DNA of 21,903 nt from the NCBI GenBank assembly GCA_019752775.1, contig JAIELU010000112.1, forward strand, positions 1 through 21,903, given 5' to 3'. The position numbers were made by a program, and so were the translations under genes. This document shows, in pieces, positions 8,597 through 16,109 of the stretch (positions are counted from its first letter, which is position 1; each line of letters starts with the position of its first letter). This DNA comes from Campylobacterales bacterium (GTDB lineage: Bacteria > Campylobacterota > Campylobacteria > Campylobacterales > Arcobacteraceae). The notes under the pieces were generated by a model. The model was not told the origin of the DNA and did not search any database. It worked only from the letters and a program-made list of their open reading frames with translations.

Positions 8597-9401
8597 TAGA
8601 ATATGCTTTCTTCCAAAGAAATATTGAAATACTCATATATGAAGCCCAAGACAATAAATGAAGAAGAGTAGGAGAAGAGTTGTATCCAAATAATGCTCTT
8701 AAGAATGTTCCAAAAAGACCTTTATCATCCAAAATATCTGAAATATCATAAACCATAGGAACAAAAGTAGGTAAAATACTACTTGCTTGCATCATTGAAA
8801 TAGCACTTCCAAAAAGTCCTCCTGCAATAATAAGAATTAAAAGTCCCGTGTATTTAAAAAACTCTTTTAATGGAATATTTTTAGCTCCTTTCATTAAAAG
8901 ATAAACTAAAATTATTGATAAAACCAAGCCCAACATAGCACCAATAAATCCTTCTTCTAAAGAAAAAGTTTCACTAAATGAAAGTGAAGAAAAAAATAAA
9001 ACCGTCTCAAATCCTTCTCTTAAAACAGCCAAAAAAGATAAAAAAACCATTCCTAAAATATTTCCAGTAGTTACAAGAGCATTTAAATCTTCTTTTAACT
9101 TCTCACTTACTTGTTTTGATTGGTTCGCCATCCATACAACCATGTACGATAAAACAACTGTTGCAAATAAAAGAATAAATATCATCAAATAATGTTGATA
9201 AAGTTCATTTTCTATTCCGTAGATTACTACTTGAAAAATATATGCAATAAATAAAGATACTACTACTCCAATACAAACACCTATATAAATGTATTTATTG
9301 TATTTTGAAGCTTGAAGCCTACCAAGATATGAAAGAATAATTCCAACAATCAAAAAAGCTTCCAAACCTTCCCTAAAAGTAATTAAAAAACTTGCCAACA
9401 T
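8586..9401 (-). CDS. FTR1/EfeU-family high-affinity iron permease
   Basis: The 271-residue protein is an integral membrane protein with about seven helices and the two R-E-x-x-E motifs that define FTR1/EfeU permeases: REGLE at residues 10-14 in the first helix and REGFE at 128-132 in the fourth. In this family these acidic motifs carry iron through the membrane, typically Fe(III) made by coupled oxidation of Fe(II). Its length equals the short EfeU type, without a fused extracellular domain. It heads an operon with an overlapping flavoprotein gene. EfeO, EfeB, P19 and FtrA-type partners are absent nearby. AAGGA precedes the ATG, and a Fur-box-like array lies just upstream, as expected for iron repression. 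Confidence 0.93.
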   Translation of the reverse strand: MLASFLITFREGLEAFLIVGIILSYLGRLQASKYNKYIYIGVCIGVVVSLFIAYIFQVVIYGIENELYQHYLMIFILLFATVVLSYMVVWMANQSKQVSEKLKEDLNALVTTGNILGMVFLSFLAVLREGFETVLFFSSLSFSETFSLEEGFIGAMLGLVLSIILVYLLMKGAKNIPLKEFFKYTGLLILIIAGGLFGSAISMMQASSILPTFVPMVYDISDILDDKGLFGTFLRALFGYNSSPTLLHLLSWASYMSISIFLWKKAYSNAK

Positions 9402-9418
9402 TAAAAATCCTTATGAGT

Positions 9419-9443
9419 AACTATAATAATCATTATCATTGTA
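9419..9443 (-). promoter_or_regulatory. Fur-box-like array before the FTR1 operon
   Basis: Two overlapping registers fit the 19-base Fur consensus: 9419-9437 at about 15 positions and 9425-9443 at about 14, including an exact CATTATC. The array lies 18-42 bases before the FTR1 ATG, in the 65-base gap after acpS. A site of this quality before an iron permease is expected biology, which makes it the anchor for interpreting the two other boxes. Confidence 0.7.
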
Positions 9444-9466
9444 TTCATATACTGATAAATTTTCTC

Positions 9467-9820
9467 TTAATTTTTAAAAATATTTACAACAACAGCTATC
9501 GCAAAACCAGCATCGTGAGTTATAGAAAGATGAGATTTTTTTATATTAAACTTCTCTCTAACTTTTTTCTTATATTTGATTTTTGGATTTCCAAGTTTTC
9601 CTTTTGATATTTTGATATCATGAAAACCACAAGATGCGCCAATTCCAGTTCCAATAGCTTTTGAAGCAGCCTCTTTTGCAGCCCAAAATCCAGCAGCTGT
9701 TTCAGGCTTTTTTATAAGCTCTATTTCTTTTGGATTTAAAAACTTTTCATAAGCCTTTATTCCAAACTTTTCATACATTCTTTTTATTCTATCTATTGAT
9801 GTTATATCTATGCCTATCAT
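9467..9820 (-). CDS. acpS: Holo-[acyl-carrier-protein] synthase
   Basis: AcpS moves the 4'-phosphopantetheine arm from coenzyme A onto a serine of apo-ACP, activating fatty-acid synthesis in the cytoplasm. At 117 residues it has the normal trimeric AcpS length. The N-terminal G-I-D-I-T-S-I-D holds the metal-binding D5, and WAAKEAASKA (46-55) holds the conserved K49 and the second metal ligand E50. The LSITHD segment near the C-terminus is also typical. It is transcribed away from the permease gene, from a start only 28 bases away. The iron permease gene follows 65 bases downstream but has its own Fur-type promoter, so the two are probably separate units. Confidence 0.95.
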   Translation of the reverse strand: MIGIDITSIDRIKRMYEKFGIKAYEKFLNPKEIELIKKPETAAGFWAAKEAASKAIGTGIGASCGFHDIKISKGKLGNPKIKYKKKVREKFNIKKSHLSITHDAGFAIAVVVNIFKN

Positions 9821-9848
9821 TTAAACCTATCTTTTGTATAATCCAAAC
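9821..9848. promoter_or_regulatory. Shared divergent promoter region of acpS and the ABC permease gene
   Basis: Plus-strand TTTTGTATAATCC holds an extended -10 box (TG-TATAAT, 9835-9842) that would start transcription at about 9849, the A of the permease ATG. On the minus strand the same bases read ATTATACAAAAG, containing a possible TATACA -10 for acpS, whose ATG is at 9820. No good -35 is seen, which is common for sigma-70 promoters in Campylobacterota. Start sites are inferred. Confidence 0.5.
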
Positions 9849-10808
9849 ATGAAACTATTTTTAAAAAAATTATTATATCTTATCATCATGCTTTTTATTA
9901 TTAGCCTAATATCTTTTATAGCTATAAATGCAGCACCGAACTCTTTTTTTGCTTCGGGCGAATTAAATCCGAATATTACACCTGAATCAATTGCTCAACT
10001 AAAAGCTATTTATGGTTTGGACAAACCTTTGTATATTCAGTTTTTTTCGTGGATTTATTCTATTATTCAACTTGATTTTGGGATTTCTTTTGCGAGTGGA
10101 GAAATGGTTAAAGATGAAATATTAAGTAGAATGCCCATTACTTTAATATTAAATATCGTTTCTATGGTTTTAATATTTATCATCTCATTATATTTTGGAA
10201 TAAAATCAGCTTTAAATAAAAACTCATTTTTTGATAAATTTACAGGTCAATTATCACTTCTTAGTTTTGCAATGCCATCATTTTATTTGGCACTTTTATT
10301 GGTTTTAATTTTTGCTATAAATTTTGAAATTTTACCAATAGCGGGACTTCATAATATGTCAAATGATGGAAGTTTGGATTATTATTTAGATTATGCTTGG
10401 CATCTTGTTTTACCTATTTTTATCATTGTTTTTGGCGGAATTGGAAGTTTGATTCTATATATTAGGTCTTTAACTATTGAGATTTTAAAGTCTGATTATA
10501 TTTTTTTTGCAAAAGCTCGTGGATTAACTTCTAAACAAATCTTGAGATATTATATTCTGCCAAATTTATATCCGCCAGTTATTACGCTTCTTGGTCTTTC
10601 ACTTCCTGGGATTATTGGTGGTTCTGTAATTCTTGAAACAATTTTTTCAATAGATGGAATGGGATTATTGTTTTATCAAAGTGCTTTATCACATGATTAT
10701 CCAGTAATCATGGGGATTTTGATAATTGGTGCCTTTTTGACACTAATTGGTAATATGATTGCAGATTTAGTTTTACTAAAACTAAATCCAAACTACGAAG
10801 AAAAATAA
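9849..10808 (+). CDS. Orphan OppB/DppB-type ABC transporter permease
   Basis: The protein, 319 residues from the ATG at 9849, is an inner-membrane permease with six helices. Features of the OppB/DppB/NikB family are the N-terminal helix, a periplasmic segment ending in AIYGLDKPLYIQFFSW and LDFGISF, and the EAA-type coupling loop FFAKARGLTSKQILRYYILPN near residues 217-237, which docks on the ATPase. The family imports peptides, nickel or other solutes with an OppC-type partner, two ATPases and a binding protein. None of these is adjacent, so the substrate is unknown. A TTG at 9834 is in frame, but it overlaps the likely -10 box and lacks a ribosome site, so I prefer the ATG. The message would then be leaderless. 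panC follows after 33 bases. Confidence 0.88.
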   Translation: MKLFLKKLLYLIIMLFIISLISFIAINAAPNSFFASGELNPNITPESIAQLKAIYGLDKPLYIQFFSWIYSIIQLDFGISFASGEMVKDEILSRMPITLILNIVSMVLIFIISLYFGIKSALNKNSFFDKFTGQLSLLSFAMPSFYLALLLVLIFAINFEILPIAGLHNMSNDGSLDYYLDYAWHLVLPIFIIVFGGIGSLILYIRSLTIEILKSDYIFFAKARGLTSKQILRYYILPNLYPPVITLLGLSLPGIIGGSVILETIFSIDGMGLLFYQSALSHDYPVIMGILIIGAFLTLIGNMIADLVLLKLNPNYEEK

Positions 10809-10828
10809 ATTTAATACATAAACGATTA

Positions 10829-10844
10829 AGAAGGAAAAAAATTG
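10829..10844 (+). promoter_or_regulatory. Ribosome binding site that fixes a TTG start for panC
   Basis: AGAAGGA at 10829-10835 is followed by six A-rich bases and TTG at 10842. The PanC family N-terminus begins just here and no ATG lies at a suitable place, so TTG is the start. Confidence 0.8.
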
Positions 10845-11660
10845 CAAGTTTTAAAAACTATTGAAGAGTTACAAGAAGTACGAAAAAGTATCTCTGGAAC
10901 TATTGGATTTGTGCCAACAATGGGAGCATTACATAATGGTCATATTTCACTAATTAAACAAGCAAGAAATGAAAATGACATAGTTATTGTTTCAATATTT
11001 GTAAATCCAACTCAATTTTTACCAGGTGAAGACTTGGATGCATATCCAAGAAAGGATGAAGCAGACAAGAAAATTTGTCAAATGTGTAAAGTTGATTATG
11101 TTTTTATGCCTGAAATTTCAACTATGTATACAAAAGAAGAAGTTTTAATTAAAGCTCCAAATAAAAGTTATATTTTAGAGGGGAAAACAAGACCTGGACA
11201 TTTTGATGGAGTTTTAAGAGTTGTATTAAAATTATTTAATTTAATTCAAGCAACAAATGCTTATTTTGGGAAAAAAGATGCACAACAACTTTCACTTATT
11301 ATGCAAATGGTAAAAGATTTGTTTTTACCTATAAATATTATTCCTTGTGAAATTATAAGAGAAGATGATGGACTAGCTTTGAGTTCAAGAAATATTTATT
11401 TAAATGATTCACAAAGAAAAGATGCATTATTGATTTCAAAATCTTTATATATGGCAGGTTCATTAATAGCAAGTGGAGAAAGAAATATAAAAGCTGTGGA
11501 GAATAAACTTTATTCAATCATGCAAACTTTGGATGTTGAATATGTAGCCATTGTAGATAGAGAGTTTAATGAACTAAAAATTATAGAGCCAAAAAATACA
11601 ATAATTCTTGTAGTTGCTAGATTTGGAAATACTAGACTACTTGATAATATTTGGCTTTAA
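10842..11660 (+). CDS. panC: Pantothenate synthetase (pantoate--beta-alanine ligase)
   Basis: PanC joins D-pantoate and beta-alanine using ATP to make pantothenate, the precursor of coenzyme A, in the cytoplasm. Its 272 residues match the family length. The nucleotidyltransferase signature is clear: FVPTMGALHNGH (residues 23-34) with the HIGH-like HNGH, then FVNPTQF, a YFGKKDAQQL segment and the KMSKS-like LALSSRN. The start is TTG with a strong ribosome site. It lies 33 bases after the permease gene and is probably co-transcribed with it. There may also be a functional echo with acpS, which uses coenzyme A, but that is likely coincidental. Confidence 0.97.
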   Translation: MQVLKTIEELQEVRKSISGTIGFVPTMGALHNGHISLIKQARNENDIVIVSIFVNPTQFLPGEDLDAYPRKDEADKKICQMCKVDYVFMPEISTMYTKEEVLIKAPNKSYILEGKTRPGHFDGVLRVVLKLFNLIQATNAYFGKKDAQQLSLIMQMVKDLFLPINIIPCEIIREDDGLALSSRNIYLNDSQRKDALLISKSLYMAGSLIASGERNIKAVENKLYSIMQTLDVEYVAIVDREFNELKIIEPKNTIILVVARFGNTRLLDNIWL

Positions 11661-11681
11661 CATTTTGTTTTAAAAAGAGTT

Positions 11682-11687
11682 TATGAT
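11682..11687 (+). promoter_or_regulatory. Possible -10 element of the rimO-tilS unit
   Basis: TATGAT within AGTTTATGATAAAATTG fits a sigma-70 -10 box preceded by T/A-rich DNA. It lies about 40 bases before the rimO ATG in the 64-base gap after panC. The call rests on sequence similarity alone in AT-rich DNA. Confidence 0.35.
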
Positions 11688-11724
11688 AAAATTGCAAAAA
11701 AATTAAGATAAAAAGAATAAATAT

Positions 11725-13065
11725 ATGAAATTTTCAGTAAAAAATCCTAAAAAAACTCTACATTTAGTAAGCCTTGGTTGTACTAAAAATCTTATAGATT
11801 CAGAGATTATGTTAGGTAAATTAAAAGATTATACAATTACAAATGATGCAGCAAATGCTGATGTAATTATTGTAAATACATGTGGGTTTATAGATAGTGC
11901 AAAAGAAGAGAGTTTAAATACAATTTTAAATCTACATGATGAAAGAAAAAAAGAGTCAGTTTTAGTAATGGCTGGATGTTTAAGTGAAAGATATCAAGGG
12001 GAACTTCAAAAAGAGTTACCTGAAATTGATGTTTTCACAGGTGTAGGAGATTATGACAAAATCGATTTACTTGTACACGAAAAAAGAAGTGCTTTTTCAA
12101 ATGAAGTATTTTTAGCTAGCGATGAAAATGAAAGAGTAATCACAGGTTCTTCATATCACGCTTATGTAAAACTAAGCGAAGGATGCAATCAAACTTGTTC
12201 ATTCTGTGCAATTCCTTCATTTAAAGGAAAACTTCACTCTAGAACCCTAGAATCACTTGTTAAAGAGGTAAAATCATTAGTATCAAAAGGTTATATTGAT
12301 TTCTCTTTTGTATCTCAAGATTCTTCTTCATTTTTAAGAGATTTAGGTACAAACAATGGGCTTGAACTTTTAATTGAAGAGATTGAAAAAATTGATGGTA
12401 TAAAAACAGCTAGAATTTTATATCTTTATCCATCAACTACAACTTTGTCTTTGATTGATAAAATTGCAGATTCACAAGTTTTTGTAAATTACTTTGACAT
12501 GCCGCTACAACATATAACTCCTTCAATGCTTAAAATCATGAAAAGAGGAAAAGGTGTTGAAAAACTAAATGAACTTATGAATCATATGAGAAGTAAACCG
12601 AACTCATTTGTAAGAACTACATTTATTGCTGGACATCCAGGAGAAACTGTTGAAGACCACGAAGCACTTTGTAAATATATTGAAGAGTTTAAATTTGATA
12701 GAGCAAATGTATTTTCTTATTCAACAGAAGAAGGAACCGCAGCAGCACTTTCAAAAGATTTAATAGAACAAGAAATTATTGATGAAAGAGCTGATATTAT
12801 TGGTGAAATAATTGCTTTGACTACACAAGAATCACTAGAAAATGAAGTTGGAAAAACTTTTGAAGTTTATGTTGATGGAGAAAGTGAAGAACACGAATAT
12901 TTATTAAGTGCTAGAAAAACACTTTGGGCTCCTGATATTGATGGTGAAATTTATATCAATGATAATGAACTCTCTGAGGGTGAACAAATCAAATTTGGAC
13001 AAATTTACACTGTAAAAATCACAGAACTTGCGGGAGATAAATTACTAGCAACTGTAATTAAATAG
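11725..13065 (+). CDS. rimO: Ribosomal protein S12 methylthiotransferase RimO
   Basis: RimO is a radical-SAM enzyme that adds a methylthio group to the conserved aspartate of ribosomal protein S12. The 446-residue protein shows the full three-domain plan. An N-terminal UPF0004 domain has cluster cysteines at C19 (SLGCTKNLIDSE), C53 (NTCGFIDSA) and C85 (AGCLSERY). A radical-SAM core has C154-x3-C158-x2-C161 (GCNQTCSFCAIP). A C-terminal TRAM domain runs from about residue 375. The SLGC..N..DSE and CGFID segments separate it from MiaB, which modifies tRNA. tilS begins two bases after its stop, so the two form one unit for translation-related modification. Confidence 0.96.
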   Translation: MKFSVKNPKKTLHLVSLGCTKNLIDSEIMLGKLKDYTITNDAANADVIIVNTCGFIDSAKEESLNTILNLHDERKKESVLVMAGCLSERYQGELQKELPEIDVFTGVGDYDKIDLLVHEKRSAFSNEVFLASDENERVITGSSYHAYVKLSEGCNQTCSFCAIPSFKGKLHSRTLESLVKEVKSLVSKGYIDFSFVSQDSSSFLRDLGTNNGLELLIEEIEKIDGIKTARILYLYPSTTTLSLIDKIADSQVFVNYFDMPLQHITPSMLKIMKRGKGVEKLNELMNHMRSKPNSFVRTTFIAGHPGETVEDHEALCKYIEEFKFDRANVFSYSTEEGTAAALSKDLIEQEIIDERADIIGEIIALTTQESLENEVGKTFEVYVDGESEEHEYLLSARKTLWAPDIDGEIYINDNELSEGEQIKFGQIYTVKITELAGDKLLATVIK

Positions 13066-13067
13066 AT

Positions 13068-14048
13068 ATGAACTTAGATTTTAGTGTAGTAAAGAATCAA
13101 AAAAACCTCCTAGCTTTTTCAGCTGGAGTTGATTCTAGTGCACTATTTTTTTTACTACTAAAACAAAATATTCCCTTTGATATTGTTATTGTTGATTATA
13201 ATTTAAGAACTCAAAGTAAAGATGAAGTTTTTTATGCAAAAACTTTAGCCTTAAAATACAAAAAAAATATCTTTTTAAAAGAAACAAAACTTGAAACTGT
13301 TTCAAATTTTGAAAAAAATGCAAGAGATATTAGATATAAATTTTTTGAAGAGATAATTTTAGAAAACTCTTATGAAAATTTAATCACAGCCCATCAATTA
13401 AATGACAAACTCGAATGGTTTATGATGCAATTATCAAAAGGTGCAGGATTAGTTGAACTTATTGGTTTTAATGAGTTTGAGCAAAAAGAAAACTATCAAA
13501 TTTATAAACCACTTTTAAATATTACAAAAGAAGAACTTGAAAATTATCTAAAAATCAATAATTATAAATACTTTGTTGACCAATCAAATTTTGATGAAAA
13601 ATATAAAAGAAACTATTTTAGACATAATTTTTCAAATAAGTTTTTAGAAGAATTTAGTTCAGGAGTTAAAAAATCTTTTGAATATTTGCAAAATGATTTA
13701 AACTCTTTGCATATTCAAAATAATCCAATTAAAAAAATAAAAGAGTTGGAGATTTTTTTAAATCAAAATGATGATAATTTAAATATTAGAACTATTGATT
13801 TAAATCTAAAAAAGAGAGGGATTTTATTAAGTTTTGCTCAAAGAAATGAGATTCTAAAACAAAAAGAAATTACAATTTCCAATAAAATAAATATATCAAT
13901 TCAAGAGAATTATATTTGGATAAGCCCAAACTACGATGGAATTATAGATAAAAAGAATAAAGAGTTATATAGAATAAATAAAATCCCTAAAAATATACGA
14001 GCTTATATTTTTAGAGAAAAGATAGATTTAGAGAAATTAGTGTTTTAA
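13068..14048 (+). CDS. tilS: tRNA(Ile)-lysidine synthetase TilS
   Basis: TilS converts cytidine 34 of the CAU-anticodon isoleucine tRNA to lysidine, using ATP and lysine, so that the tRNA reads AUA. AUA is a common codon in a genome this AT-rich. The PP-loop is SAGVDSS (residues 18-24), a variant of the usual SGGxDS. NARDIRYKFFE and VDQSNFDEKYKRNYFRH are further family signatures. At 326 residues it is a short form, without clear C-terminal recognition domains of the E. coli type. It starts two bases after rimO. Its last 12 bases overlap the end of the FliT-like gene on the other strand. Confidence 0.93.
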   Translation: MNLDFSVVKNQKNLLAFSAGVDSSALFFLLLKQNIPFDIVIVDYNLRTQSKDEVFYAKTLALKYKKNIFLKETKLETVSNFEKNARDIRYKFFEEIILENSYENLITAHQLNDKLEWFMMQLSKGAGLVELIGFNEFEQKENYQIYKPLLNITKEELENYLKINNYKYFVDQSNFDEKYKRNYFRHNFSNKFLEEFSSGVKKSFEYLQNDLNSLHIQNNPIKKIKELEIFLNQNDDNLNIRTIDLNLKKRGILLSFAQRNEILKQKEITISNKINISIQENYIWISPNYDGIIDKKNKELYRINKIPKNIRAYIFREKIDLEKLVF

Positions 14049-14306
14049 AAATCTCTTCACTTTTTGCATTTTGACAAGTTCTAATCTTGTTTCTTCTTTT
14101 TGAACTTTTAAGAAATTAATATTCTTAAAAAAAAGTTCTTCAAGTCTTTTTAAATCTTCTAATTCTAAATCGAAATCTGAAATAGAATCATTTGTTAAAT
14201 AATCATTGTACCATTTTACTAAAGCATCAGCTTTAGCAAATGAATCTAATGAATCAATATAAACTAATTCATTAAGTGCTTTTAAAGACCAGTTTCTTCT
14301 TTCCAT
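14037..14306 (-). CDS. Small helical protein in the FliT position, probable flagellar chaperone
   Basis: The 89-residue protein is charged and predicted to be wholly helical, without signal peptide or membrane segment. No firm motif is recognised. Its place directly after fliS, with a 25-base overlap, is where fliT lies in many bacteria. FliT is a short helical chaperone for the cap protein FliD, and the size fits. The assignment therefore rests mostly on position. Its stop codon lies inside the 3' end of tilS on the opposite strand, giving a 12-base tail-to-tail overlap. Confidence 0.7.
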   Translation of the reverse strand: MERRNWSLKALNELVYIDSLDSFAKADALVKWYNDYLTNDSISDFDLELEDLKRLEELFFKNINFLKVQKEETRLELVKMQKVKRFLKH

Positions 14307-14638
14307 GCGTCAATTAATCCTTGAGTAACTTTCATAACTTGATTAACTGCATTGATATTATCATCAATTCCAGCACTAAATAGAGTTTCAATTTGGTATA
14401 AGTATAAACCATCTAAATAATAAGCAACTTCTCCACCATCAAAATCCAATACATTTCTCAATTCATCAAAAATTGCTATTGATTTATTGATATAAGTAAA
14501 CTTTGTTTCAATATTATTTTCTTCCATCGCATTTTTTACAAATGACAAATATTTTATAACACCCTCATAAAGCTTTAATACTAAAACATAAGGATCATCC
14601 GAAATTGCATTTTGCTGATTATACACTTCTATTCCCAT
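14282..14638 (-). CDS. fliS: Flagellin export chaperone FliS
   Basis: FliS binds the C-terminus of flagellin in the cytoplasm and keeps it unpolymerised until export. The 118-residue length is usual. The N-terminal YNQQNAISDDPYVLVLKLYEGVIKYL (read from residue 6) is the hallmark of the family, and the rest is a four-helix bundle. It is separated from fliD by a strong hairpin, so it probably has its own promoter in the 98-base gap, with AGGGA before the ATG. A fliT-like gene overlaps its end. Confidence 0.95.
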   Translation of the reverse strand: MGIEVYNQQNAISDDPYVLVLKLYEGVIKYLSFVKNAMEENNIETKFTYINKSIAIFDELRNVLDFDGGEVAYYLDGLYLYQIETLFSAGIDDNINAVNQVMKVTQGLIDAWKEETGL

Positions 14639-14700
14639 ATATTACATCCCTATTAAAATCGTTTTGAATCATCAGTATATTACATATTTGCTTAAAAATG

Positions 14701-14732
14701 AAAAAAAGAGAAAAATTACTTTCTCTTTTTTT
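14701..14732 (-). terminator. Intrinsic terminator after fliD
   Basis: A perfect 13-base stem (AAAAAAAGAGAAA and its complement, 14701-14713 with 14720-14732) encloses a six-base loop. On the minus strand the stem ends in seven T residues, followed by CATTTTT. It starts four bases after the fliD stop, so it should end the flgK-fliD transcript before fliS. The stem is nearly symmetric in A/T, but no plus-strand gene ends here. Confidence 0.75.
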
Positions 14733-14736
14733 AAGA

Positions 14737-16098
14737 TTAATTATTTGAAGTCGATTGATTAATTAACATTTTTAATCCACCAAATGAAGACTCCATTTGA
14801 TTTATTATTGCACCATATGCACTAAACTGAAGTGCTAATTGTGCATATTTTGCATTTAATGTATCTTCAGCTTTTGTTTTATCAGCAGTTAATGTAGTTT
14901 CTCTTTTAGCCATTGATGACTCGTAAAGATTTAATATTCCGCCACTATAACGCATATCATCTAAGGTTTCTTTTAATGTTGTTCCTAAACCTTTTTTTTC
15001 AGCAGTACCCACGAATAAATCTTTTAACCCTGCTGGGTCATTTTGAACAGCAGCATTAAATTTTGTAGTATCTAATAATAAGGAACCACTTTTATCAAGT
15101 CCTAATCCATAATTAAATACAGATTTATCACTTGATGTACCATATGATCCAAATAATTTATCTTTTATTTGAGATATTATATTTCTTATTGAAGATTTAT
15201 CTTGAATTGACGAGTCTGGATTAATTGACTCTGTATCTACCATTGAAACCAGTTCATTATATTTTGTAACAAAATTCTGCATTTGAGTTGCAAGTTGGGT
15301 ATTATCTTGAACGACATTAATACTACTACCACTAGTGTAGACATCTTTACCATTATCGATAACTTTGCTATCCACTTTATTTGCGGTTATCTTTAATCCA
15401 TCTACAGTCAAAGTATTTGAGGGTACACTATATTCAACACCATCAACTGTTGCTTTCATATCTTGAGCCATTAACATGTGGTTTTCAGATAAATCCAAAC
15501 CTAAAATATTACTTGCATCTCCACCAATTTTTAATTCATTAGCAGTTCCTGATTCTTCACTTTTAATAACTAGTCTAAATGAATTTGTTCCAACTTGCTC
15601 AACACTTGCATTCATACCTGATTTAGCTGTTATTTCATCTGCTAATTGTTGATAAGTTTTATTATTTGTATCAAAAGTTTCTTTACCAATAGTTAAACTA
15701 CCTGCTCCTACGATTGTATCTTTTGATGCAACAGTATTTGATTGATAAACATCTTTTTGTGCAAGCTGTCCTATATTCACTGTTATTGCACCATTTTTTA
15801 ATGCTTTAACATCAGCTGCATCAAAAGTTACTGAGTCACCTGTAGTAGTTGCTGATTTTTGCTCAAAAGCTGTAACTCCACTTGAGATAAATAAATCAAA
15901 AGGTTTAACTGTTTCTAAAAATTCTGCTACTTTTGCTTCAATACTCGAAAATGTTGTCTTTTCAGTTGCAATATTCGTTATTTTTGTTTCAATTGGTGCA
16001 ACTGTTGATTTTCTTTCTGCAACTTTTAATTTATCGATTAACTCACTATTTAAAGATGCTGCTTGACCAGAACCTAATCCTAATATTCCATCAGCCAT
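14737..16098 (-). CDS. fliD: Flagellar filament cap protein FliD (HAP2)
   Basis: FliD forms the cap at the filament tip that folds exported flagellin into place. At 453 residues it is in the normal range. The N-terminal GLGSGQAASLNSELIDKLK has the conserved G-x-G-S-G start and helix of the FliD N-terminal domain. The C-terminal coiled region (about 395-453, ending in SFGGLKMLINQSTSNN) matches the FliD C-terminal domain. The variable surface-exposed domain lies between. The gene starts 11 bases after flgK, with AAAGGA before the ATG. flgL, which often follows flgK, is not here. Confidence 0.93.
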   Translation of the reverse strand: MADGILGLGSGQAASLNSELIDKLKVAERKSTVAPIETKITNIATEKTTFSSIEAKVAEFLETVKPFDLFISSGVTAFEQKSATTTGDSVTFDAADVKALKNGAITVNIGQLAQKDVYQSNTVASKDTIVGAGSLTIGKETFDTNNKTYQQLADEITAKSGMNASVEQVGTNSFRLVIKSEESGTANELKIGGDASNILGLDLSENHMLMAQDMKATVDGVEYSVPSNTLTVDGLKITANKVDSKVIDNGKDVYTSGSSINVVQDNTQLATQMQNFVTKYNELVSMVDTESINPDSSIQDKSSIRNIISQIKDKLFGSYGTSSDKSVFNYGLGLDKSGSLLLDTTKFNAAVQNDPAGLKDLFVGTAEKKGLGTTLKETLDDMRYSGGILNLYESSMAKRETTLTADKTKAEDTLNAKYAQLALQFSAYGAIINQMESSFGGLKMLINQSTSNN

Positions 16099-16109
16099 GA
16101 TTTATCCTT

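Noticed and set aside
9834..9848. TTG start giving five extra residues for the OppB-type permease
   Set aside because: The TTG overlaps the likely TATAAT box and has no ribosome site. The ATG at 9849 starts directly at the hydrophobic N-terminus.
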